Assembly: GCA_028697515.1 (NCBI GenBank)
Contig: JAQVEY010000105.1
Coordinates: 1-7,608 of the forward strand
Reading direction: 5' to 3'
Source of the DNA: Bacteroidales bacterium
Lineage (GTDB): Bacteria; Bacteroidota; Bacteroidia; Bacteroidales; ML635J-15
Length of the DNA stretch: 7,608 bases
Position numbers and translations under genes: made by a program. The notes beneath the pieces are model-generated. The model did no database searches, was not told where the DNA came from, and was given only the letters and a program-made list of their open reading frames with translations. This document shows, in pieces, positions 1-6,144 of this stretch (the stretch's first letter is position 1; every line of letters begins with the position of its first letter).

Positions 1-617
1 ATATTGTATCCTCCAGTAAAAAAATAATGTCGTTCGTCACGTATAAGTCCTGGAACATTATTAGTATTATCAAAGAAAACATATTTGGTTTTAAATAATT
101 GAAGAACAGCAAATCCAGCATAATAATTTTCTCCAACAATCATTATACCTGCATCGGCATCAGGTTTCCATGTTTTATCATCAAGAGTTTGATTTAAAAC
201 AATATCGTAAGAATCAAAAGTTGAAATTTGGGTGCTCAGCAATTTGAATTGTGTTAATGTCCATGCAAGGCCAAAACTAATATCAAAATAGTCAGTGGGG
301 ATTTTATAAACATAGTTAAGGTGAAAATCAAGTTTTTGAGTAATTCCGTATCTATCGCTCATAATATATGCTCCCGCACCCATATCTTCTCTAAACATGT
401 ATTTGCCTGAGATAGTAGAAATCCTTGGTGCTCCTGAAAACCCTGTCCATTGAGCTCTATGATCAATCATTATTTCAGGAATTTCTTTTATAGAAGACGC
501 CGCCGGATTTAAAGAAAAAAGATTGAAAGAATTATTTCTAAAATGAGGTAATTGCTGTGCATTAACAGATAATTCGAAAAATAGTAATATTGTTGATATT
601 GAAAGTAAAAATCTCAT
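1..617 (-). CDS. PorP/SprF-family T9SS outer-membrane protein, 3' end missing
   Basis: My translation from the ATG at 617 gives 205 residues open to the window edge; family members are usually about 300, so roughly a third is missing. Residues 1-21 form a signal peptide ending in NAQ. Family marks follow: an LNPA segment near 36-39 and the signature HRAQWTGFSGAP at 53-64, then alternating hydrophobic strands and glycines as in an outer-membrane beta-barrel, and WKPDADAG at 150-157. In known systems, PorP/SprF proteins act in the outer membrane with T9SS; SprF is needed for SprB surface display, and PorP-type proteins bind type B sorting domains. The start lies one base beyond the stop of the 1303-residue type B cargo gene, so translation is probably coupled and this protein is probably its dedicated partner (inference). 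PorP itself and the many SprF-like paralogues cannot be separated here, so no symbol is given. Confidence 0.93.
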   Translation of the reverse strand, partial: MRFLLSISTILLFFELSVNAQQLPHFRNNSFNLFSLNPAASSIKEIPEIMIDHRAQWTGFSGAPRISTISGKYMFREDMGAGAYIMSDRYGITQKLDFHLNYVYKIPTDYFDISFGLAWTLTQFKLLSTQISTFDSYDIVLNQTLDDKTWKPDADAGIMIVGENYYAGFAVLQLFKTKYVFFDNTNNVPGLIRDERHYFFTGGYN

Positions 618-618
618 A

Positions 619-3600
619 CTATCTGATTATGGTTATATGTCCCTTTAAAGGATCTTTTCCGTTTCCAAGACTAATCACGTAGAAATATGTTCCTTCGGGT
701 AGATCTTTGCCATTGTATGTTCCACCCCAGTCATTCTGATAATTTGCACATTCATAAACAAGATTTCCTACTCTATTGTAAATCCAGATTTCACTTCTAG
801 GAAATTGCTCAATGTTTTCTATTATCCAGACATCATTAGACCCATCATTATTTGGAGTTATTGTATTGTAAATAGTAATGCAATACTCTGCTTCGGGCAA
901 ATCGATTACATAAACGAAATTGCAATTATTTTCATCGGTAATAGTCAGGTAATACAACCCTTCTCTTATATCGCTTATTTCATTATTAGAACTATTGTCA
1001 TTCCATAAATATGAATATTCAGGAGTACCACCTGTAGGTACAGTTTCAATTTTTCCGTCGAAAACAGCAGAACAAGATGGTTGAGTTAAAACAAAATTTG
1101 GATTTATTGAGTCAGGTTGAGTTATAGTAACATTAACAGTATCGGTACAATTAAATTTATCAGAAATATAAACTTCATATTCACCGGCAGGTAGATTTGT
1201 TGCAGTATCATTAGTAATTCCTGTTGACCAAATATATGTTTTAGGTTCAAATCCATCATCGAAACTTACAACTGCGGATGCAAGACTATCTAAATAGCAA
1301 GGATTTTCTTCAATAATAAAATAATCTCCATAGATTTTACCTGTTTTAATAACATTAAGCTCGATGCTATCAACACATAGGTTATTGTCTGTAACTGTGA
1401 TTAAATTAATTCCAGCAGGTAAATCTGCTGCAGTCTGAGAAGTTTCTCCATTTGACCATAGATATGAATAAGGTGGAGTTCCTCCTGATGGCGTTACTGT
1501 TCCACTACCTGCTGAAACACCACAAACTACAGGTGCAGTTGTTCCTGTTAGGCTTAGAACTATAGGTTGAGTAAATCTTATACTGTCATAATAAACGCAA
1601 TTGTTATAATCAATTACAGTGATATTATAATAGATATTTGCAGCCATTTCTGAACCAATAAAATCATTTTGTACTACTCCGTCTTCCCAATAAACTGTGT
1701 ATGGAGAAGTGCCTCCTGTTGGCGTTACATCTGAACTTGCATCTGAAAAACCAAAACAACTAACATTGTCTATTTGGCTAAAATTTGAACTTAAATAATT
1801 TAGTGGTTCTGTAATTGTGATTGTTTCTTCGTCCTGACATCCGTTATCGTCAATAACTGTAATGGTATAATTACCTATTGGCAGATTCCCGATTGAATCA
1901 GTAAAGTAGCCGTTGCTCCATTCCAGACTGTATTCAGGCACACCTCCAGAAGGACTAACAATAATATAAGCATCATGTCCGCTTTTACAACTTACATGCT
2001 TTATAATAAAGTCAAGTATAAGTTCATCAGGCTGTGATATGGTTGTACTTGCCGTATCAGAGCACCCATTAGCATCAACTACAGATACAAAATAAAATCC
2101 AGGATGCATATTAGTTATTATTTGAGAGTTGTTGCTCAAGTCGTGGAACCAATAATAATGATATGGCGGGGTACCTCCAGTTGTTTGAGCATTAAGTATT
2201 CCGTTATCAAGACCAAAGCATGGAATATTTGATGATGTAATATTTGTTATTAAAGTATCAGGTTCAATAATTGTAATTTCTTGTGACCATAAACAATCAT
2301 TAGCATCTGTAACCGATACAATATAAGTTCCAGAAGGAAGATTTTGTAAATCCTGATAAGTTTGACCGCTTGACCATTCTACAGAATAAGGAGGAGTAGC
2401 TCCTGATAATGTAATATCAATAGAGCCGAAATCTGTGCCATGACATGGTAGATGAGTCGGTACTGCTGTAATTGTTAAGGGAGATTCTGGTTGGTCAATA
2501 AACGCCGAATCTATTATGGGACAATCAACGAAATCTGTTATTGTAACATAATACCAACCAGAAGTTAAGTCCGATGGATTTTGTGCTGTACTGCCATGTG
2601 ACCAATTAAAGAAATACGGTGGTGTGCCTCCGCTTATATCGGTTTGAATACTGCCGGTAAAAAATCCATAGCATGTTAAATCTGATGGAGTAAGACTAAG
2701 CATAAGAGGAGGATTTACGGCAACTGCAATCGAATCATAGCTTTCACAATTATTTGAATCTGTTATAGTAACAGTGTAAAAACCGGGAACACCATAAATG
2801 CTATCTGTATCTGTATATAAGTCGTATGTTAATTGTCCGGTTGACCATTCAAAATCATAAGGTTCAATTCCATTTTGTGCTTCAGCATAGACATATCCGT
2901 ATGGTTGCCCGTGACAATACGCACCATCAGTAAACAAAAGGGCATTTACTTCGGATTTATCATAAGGTTTTATATATGTACCAGGAAATACTAAATCTTC
3001 TTCAAAGTGCATCAGTTCCCAGGTTTCATCAAACCATGTAACAGGAACATATCCAAGACTGATTGTCCATTCGAAAAGGGGTCCAATTGGTGGGAAATCT
3101 ATATCTTTTTCAGTTATTTCATCATCTTCAAGGCTTTCGTAATAACCGGCATAGGCAATTTCTCCTGATTTTACAGGATTATCATCAGAACCAAAAGGAA
3201 GAGTAAATTCAGGCATTACCGAACCTGCAATTTGGGATTTGAAAGGTAATTGAATTGAAATTTCGGCACTTAAAGCTTCAATTACAAAAGAAAATGCAAT
3301 ACTGTCCCATGTATGATTTCTGATAGTCGGCTGAATATTGTATCTTACTCCGACATACATCGAATCCCAGTCGTGGCAAGGGTAAGTTATTGTGAGGTCA
3401 TTGCCTACTGCCATCGTAACGGTATCATTAAAACCGCTTAGAACCTCAGCATCACCATTAGTAGGGTCTGTAACTATAAAAGGCATTTCTACAGGAAAAT
3501 CTAAAGTAGCCCAAATTGTTGGACAAAAATAAATATCCTGATTCAGAGTATTGGCAATTATAAAATATACACTTAATAAAGAGTATTCGATTTGGAATGT

Positions 3601-4530
3601 AATGTCTCCTAGTGGTGTTGAAATAGGGTAAGACAAGGTGTCATTTAGAAAATCAAGAGCTTGTTGTATTTGAGGACCCTCGGGTTCGGGAATAAACCCA
3701 GCCATAACATAAAGGAATCCAATTACATCAAGTTCGACTAACATATATGGGTCTTCTCCCTGCGCAATCAAACAATTTGTTCCCTCCTGAATGTAATCCT
3801 CAGTTGTTACATTTGGTAAATCAACATGTGCTTCAAAGTTAAATTCTACTAGGTCTGTAAAATCTATATCAATTGGTAACTCATAATCGTGACAAAATTG
3901 AAATTCATCACCTACATAACAAGGGTAAATACAATATTCAGTCTCTGCATTTATATGGAATAATGTGTCTATTGTATGAGGAACAGAAACAGAAGCTGGT
4001 ATAAGATGAATAGTGTCGCAGCTAAAAACACAGACAAGAATGTCCATAAATGGATCAAATTGATACTCAAGGTCAAGAGTGATTACTCCTACAGGTGGAA
4101 AAACCGTTTCTAAAGCCCATCCTTCTGTAACCTCATAAGAGGTATGTATTTCAGCAGGACCACCGTAATTGAAAGTGTAATCTTCCGGAAAATCAAGAGT
4201 GACCTCGAGAGGATAATCAAGGCTGAAACTACCTGTATAAAATCCATGAGCCTCGAAAGATGATCTTAAAATTGCTAAAATGCCCATTTCCATTCCTACA
4301 CCGAATTGCTGACCAAAAACTTCTTCAATTTCGGAAAAGCCCCAAGATTCATCAATGTTAACATCGAAAAAGGTATGATCTACTTGTATCCCATAAGCCC
4401 AATCTGGTCCCCACATGTTTTGGTCATGAGAAAAATAATACATCGGATGTACCAAATCATTTTGAGATATAATTTTACCTGAAAAACCGAGTAAAATAAT
4501 AATTATACTTAATCGAACGAGTATCTTCAT
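619..4530 (-). CDS. Giant secreted surface protein with SprB repeats and type B T9SS sorting domain
   Basis: This complete 1303-residue protein has a signal peptide at 1-23 (basic n-region, hydrophobic stretch, ending ISQ). Residues 24-524 form a beta-rich acidic region with eight cysteines (167, 171, 200, 204, 213, 253, 336, 385) that I do not recognise. Nine SprB-type repeats of about 75 residues fill 525-1216, each with the pattern C-x-G, GGTPPY, W-S-x-G, LP-x-G-x-Y, T-D-x-N-x-C and a closing QP or EP. Residues 1217-1303 are the gliding-motility-associated (CHU_C, type B) sorting domain: TPNNDG at 1225-1230, IYNRVG at 1250-1255 and LPEGTYFY at 1277-1284. In this family the signal peptide drives Sec export and the C-terminal domain drives T9SS transport across the outer membrane. 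It lies 13 bases after a small secreted-protein gene and one base before a PorP/SprF gene, as expected for a cargo-partner operon. The likely role is adhesion, gliding or a surface filament; no catalytic motif was seen. Confidence 0.95.
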   Translation of the reverse strand: MKILVRLSIIIILLGFSGKIISQNDLVHPMYYFSHDQNMWGPDWAYGIQVDHTFFDVNIDESWGFSEIEEVFGQQFGVGMEMGILAILRSSFEAHGFYTGSFSLDYPLEVTLDFPEDYTFNYGGPAEIHTSYEVTEGWALETVFPPVGVITLDLEYQFDPFMDILVCVFSCDTIHLIPASVSVPHTIDTLFHINAETEYCIYPCYVGDEFQFCHDYELPIDIDFTDLVEFNFEAHVDLPNVTTEDYIQEGTNCLIAQGEDPYMLVELDVIGFLYVMAGFIPEPEGPQIQQALDFLNDTLSYPISTPLGDITFQIEYSLLSVYFIIANTLNQDIYFCPTIWATLDFPVEMPFIVTDPTNGDAEVLSGFNDTVTMAVGNDLTITYPCHDWDSMYVGVRYNIQPTIRNHTWDSIAFSFVIEALSAEISIQLPFKSQIAGSVMPEFTLPFGSDDNPVKSGEIAYAGYYESLEDDEITEKDIDFPPIGPLFEWTISLGYVPVTWFDETWELMHFEEDLVFPGTYIKPYDKSEVNALLFTDGAYCHGQPYGYVYAEAQNGIEPYDFEWSTGQLTYDLYTDTDSIYGVPGFYTVTITDSNNCESYDSIAVAVNPPLMLSLTPSDLTCYGFFTGSIQTDISGGTPPYFFNWSHGSTAQNPSDLTSGWYYVTITDFVDCPIIDSAFIDQPESPLTITAVPTHLPCHGTDFGSIDITLSGATPPYSVEWSSGQTYQDLQNLPSGTYIVSVTDANDCLWSQEITIIEPDTLITNITSSNIPCFGLDNGILNAQTTGGTPPYHYYWFHDLSNNSQIITNMHPGFYFVSVVDANGCSDTASTTISQPDELILDFIIKHVSCKSGHDAYIIVSPSGGVPEYSLEWSNGYFTDSIGNLPIGNYTITVIDDNGCQDEETITITEPLNYLSSNFSQIDNVSCFGFSDASSDVTPTGGTSPYTVYWEDGVVQNDFIGSEMAANIYYNITVIDYNNCVYYDSIRFTQPIVLSLTGTTAPVVCGVSAGSGTVTPSGGTPPYSYLWSNGETSQTAADLPAGINLITVTDNNLCVDSIELNVIKTGKIYGDYFIIEENPCYLDSLASAVVSFDDGFEPKTYIWSTGITNDTATNLPAGEYEVYISDKFNCTDTVNVTITQPDSINPNFVLTQPSCSAVFDGKIETVPTGGTPEYSYLWNDNSSNNEISDIREGLYYLTITDENNCNFVYVIDLPEAEYCITIYNTITPNNDGSNDVWIIENIEQFPRSEIWIYNRVGNLVYECANYQNDWGGTYNGKDLPEGTYFYVISLGNGKDPLKGHITIIR
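883..2958 (-). repeat. Nine tandem SprB-type repeats (protein level)
   Basis: Nine consecutive units occupy residues 525-608, 609-684, 685-759, 760-836, 837-912, 913-990, 991-1064, 1065-1141 and 1142-1216 of the 1303-residue protein. Each has exactly two cysteines, one near the start and one in the closing T-D-x-N-x-C turn, 49-56 residues apart. Units 2 to 9 keep the central proline-rich turn (GGTPPY or close variants), except unit 8, which reads DGFEPKTY and also has an atypical linker before it. The units differ clearly at both protein and DNA level, so this is an old array rather than a recent amplification. In SprB, such repeats form the long extracellular stalk. Confidence 0.9.
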
Positions 4531-4543
4531 GGTTTAATTGAAA

Positions 4544-5062
4544 TTATTGTACAGATTTAAGACAGGCTTCAATTGCTGGATATAATAAATTTTTCATACT
4601 GAGAGGATAATTAAAATTAATCCAAACAGTATTCTGATCACCGGTAAAAAACATTGCTCTCTCAAATTCTGTCTCTCCTGAAGTGAATCTTACAAAATAT
4701 ATTACTCCATTTTTATTATTTTCTGTTTTGATATTAAGCTTTTCCGAAAAAGAATAATTTTGAGATATAATGTATTCAGGTGTCATTGCATTTTCGATGA
4801 TATTGTATGACACTTCAGGGATTTCAATCACCTGAATGGTACATGCTGAGCCAGGATGAACAAATCCATTAATCGAAGGATCTGCTATAAAATGTTCTGG
4901 AGGTATTAAAAACACATTTGTATTTGGAGCCTGAACCAGTTTTTCAGGACTATATAAAAGCTTTTCTTGTTGTTCTGCAACAAAGTTTTCAAGAGTTTTT
5001 TCCTGTGCAGACAAACATATACAAATAAGCATGACTTGTAATAATACTCCAATCTTTTTCAT
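4544..5062 (-). CDS. Secreted 172-residue protein of unknown function, first gene of the SprB-like operon
   Basis: The protein starts at the ATG at 5062 and has a signal peptide at about 1-20 (MKK n-region, hydrophobic core, SAQ end). There is no good lipobox, so a periplasmic or exported soluble protein is most likely. The mature part has an F-x(n)-GFVHPGSACTIQVIEIP segment at 58-82, a following helix-like stretch (SYNIIENAMTPEYI, 85-98), then strands around GVIYFVRF (119-126) and AMFFTGD (136-142) and a closing helix at 155-170. Two mature cysteines sit at 74 and 167. This order of strands and helices resembles small PsbP/Mog1/DcrB-like proteins, but that is only an impression from the pattern. 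There is no T9SS sorting domain, so it probably stays in the periplasm. It precedes the SprB-like gene by 13 bases on the same strand, and the hexamer cluster lies just upstream, so it is probably the first gene of the operon. An accessory role in export or assembly is inference. Confidence 0.85.
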   Translation of the reverse strand: MKKIGVLLQVMLICICLSAQEKTLENFVAEQQEKLLYSPEKLVQAPNTNVFLIPPEHFIADPSINGFVHPGSACTIQVIEIPEVSYNIIENAMTPEYIISQNYSFSEKLNIKTENNKNGVIYFVRFTSGETEFERAMFFTGDQNTVWINFNYPLSMKNLLYPAIEACLKSVQ

Positions 5063-5247
5063 AACAACAGCTTTAATTTACAAAGTGTAAATTTACATAA
5101 AATATTTTACACTTCGTAAAAAAGTATAAAATTATTGAAAAATTGTTATACCAAAGCGTTATTTTAGGACAAATGCTTATTTGTGTAGCTTAAAATTGGA
5201 AATTTGTAAAAATAATGATTTAGTAGCTTTTTTAATGCTGTTTCTTT
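5063..5247. other. Non-coding gap between the RhuM-family gene and the SprB-like operon
   Basis: This 185-base AT-rich stretch is the only sizeable gap. It must hold the 3' end of the RhuM transcript and probably the promoter of the three-gene operon. I see no open frame of useful length on either strand, no RNA gene and no strong terminator; the only hairpin, at 5169-5184, has a six-base A+T-rich stem. The hexamer cluster occupies the part next to the start codon. A weak promoter-like pair on the minus strand is TTTGG (5155-5151) and TATACT (5128-5123). Its spacing is a few bases longer than the usual Bacteroidota arrangement, so it is not annotated on its own. Confidence 0.6.
5077..5120. 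promoter_or_regulatory. Clustered TTTACA/TGTAAA hexamers, probable operator of the SprB-like operon
   Basis: Within 44 bases there are four exact copies of one hexamer and one near copy: TTTACA at 5077, TGTAAA at 5086, TTTACA at 5092, TTTACA at 5106 and CGTAAA at 5115. They make two 15-base dyads, 5077-5091 (TTTACA-N3-TGTAAA) and 5106-5120 (one mismatch), centred 29 bases apart. The two dyads are also inverted copies of each other with one mismatch in 15. Between them, TGTAAATTTACA at 5086-5097 is a perfect 12-base palindrome. A further lone TGTAAA lies at 5205-5210. The cluster ends 15 bases before the ATG of the first operon gene, as expected for an operator over a transcription start or leader. 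The regulator is unknown; no regulator gene of this kind is in the window unless the RhuM-family protein serves. Confidence 0.5.
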
Positions 5248-6105
5248 TTATGATTGTATTGTCAATATTTTCATTATTAGCTCCGCCCCAATCTCCATTT
5301 TTGAAAACGCAAATAGTTTTTTACCTAAATCTTTAAGCGAGGCACCAATGTGGTAAACATCTTTCTCATCAATTATAAGAAAACGGTCATGAGCATTTTT
5401 GTAGACTTTAATTTCTATGGGCGAATATTGCTTGTTGTGTTTTTCGAGGTCAGTTTTAAGTGATGCAGTTAAATTTGCTGTGTAAATTGTAGCTGTTACA
5501 TCTTCTTTTCTCTTAAGGAACAGATTGAGTACCGATTCATCTACGTAATTATCAATAAGAATTAATGATTTTTCAGCCGATTTAACAAGTTCGGATACAA
5601 ATACCCAGGCGTCAAAAATTTGAGCGTTGAAAAAAATGCCTTCGTTTGGGGGCAAACTTGTTCTAATCTGAAAGTCAATTTCATCAACTCTTTTTGTCAG
5701 GGAATAAATGTTCTCCTCTATTCTATTTATTCTGTTGTTTACAGCGTATCCTTTTAGTAAATAATCTTTCAGAACTTTATTTGCCCAAATCCTAAACTGC
5801 GTCCCACGTTTAGATTTTACCCTGTAACCAACCGAAATTATCACATCCAGATTGTACAGCTGAATTTTTCTTTTAACTTTTCGGCTACCCTCATTTTGAA
5901 CTTGTAAATAATCCTTACAAGTTCCTTCCTTCTCTAATTCAGATTCTTGAAATATGTTCCGTATATGTATAGTAATGTTTTGAGGCGATGTTTGAAAGAG
6001 TTCTGCCATTTGTGCCTGTGTAAGCCAAACAGTTTCATCTTCGATTCTCACCTCTAAAGTAGCTGAGAGTTCATCAGACTGATATAAAACTATTTCATTT
6101 CTCAT
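5248..6105 (-). CDS. RhuM-family protein with C-terminal PLD-like domain
   Basis: I chose the ATG at 6105 (285 residues); a TTG two codons upstream is possible but less likely. The N-terminal half matches the virulence RhuM family: WLTQAQMAELF at 27-37 followed by a helix-turn-helix-like stretch to about 52, C-K-D-x-L near 63-67, then YNLDVIISVGYRVKSKRGTQ at 84-103 with FRIWA after it. Residues 125-145 look like a short coiled coil. From about 160 the protein resembles a phospholipase-D-like domain: LILIDNYVDESVL at 181-193, then HDRFLIID at 239-246 and GAS at 254-256. This is an HxR(x4)D(x7)GAS variant of the HKD motif, present once, so catalysis would need a dimer, if it occurs at all. RhuM was named from a Salmonella pathogenicity island gene and its biochemical role is not settled. 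There is no signal peptide, so it is cytoplasmic. It starts 39 bases after the stop of the upstream surface gene and may share its transcript. A DNA-binding or DNA-acting role is inference. Confidence 0.88.
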   Translation of the reverse strand: MRNEIVLYQSDELSATLEVRIEDETVWLTQAQMAELFQTSPQNITIHIRNIFQESELEKEGTCKDYLQVQNEGSRKVKRKIQLYNLDVIISVGYRVKSKRGTQFRIWANKVLKDYLLKGYAVNNRINRIEENIYSLTKRVDEIDFQIRTSLPPNEGIFFNAQIFDAWVFVSELVKSAEKSLILIDNYVDESVLNLFLKRKEDVTATIYTANLTASLKTDLEKHNKQYSPIEIKVYKNAHDRFLIIDEKDVYHIGASLKDLGKKLFAFSKMEIGAELIMKILTIQS

Positions 6106-6144
6106 TTTCAAATCATTGATTCTTTGCTATCTCTAACACAATAT

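Noticed and set aside
805..1008. Plus-strand open frame of 67 codons
   Set aside because: It lies wholly antisense to the last SprB repeat and the type B sorting domain, whose protein motifs are clear; its own translation shows no recognisable pattern.
883..2958. SprB repeat DNA as a recent tandem duplication or phase-variable array
   Set aside because: The units share protein motifs but diverge widely at DNA level and differ in length, so slippage or recent copying is not supported.
5077..5120. Inverted repeat as insertion-sequence end or CRISPR-like unit
   Set aside because: The arms are 15 bases with a 14-base gap, no transposase gene or target duplication is near, and there is no repeat-spacer periodicity; an operator fits better.
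5169..5184. ACAAAT-GCTT-ATTTGT hairpin as terminator of the RhuM-family gene
   Set aside because: The stem is only six base pairs with one G-C pair, and no T run follows on the minus strand; such stems are common by chance in AT-rich DNA.
6109..6111. TTG as start of the RhuM-family gene
   Set aside because: An ATG two codons later gives a normal family N-terminus, and no strong ribosome-binding site favours the TTG; the choice changes only two residues.
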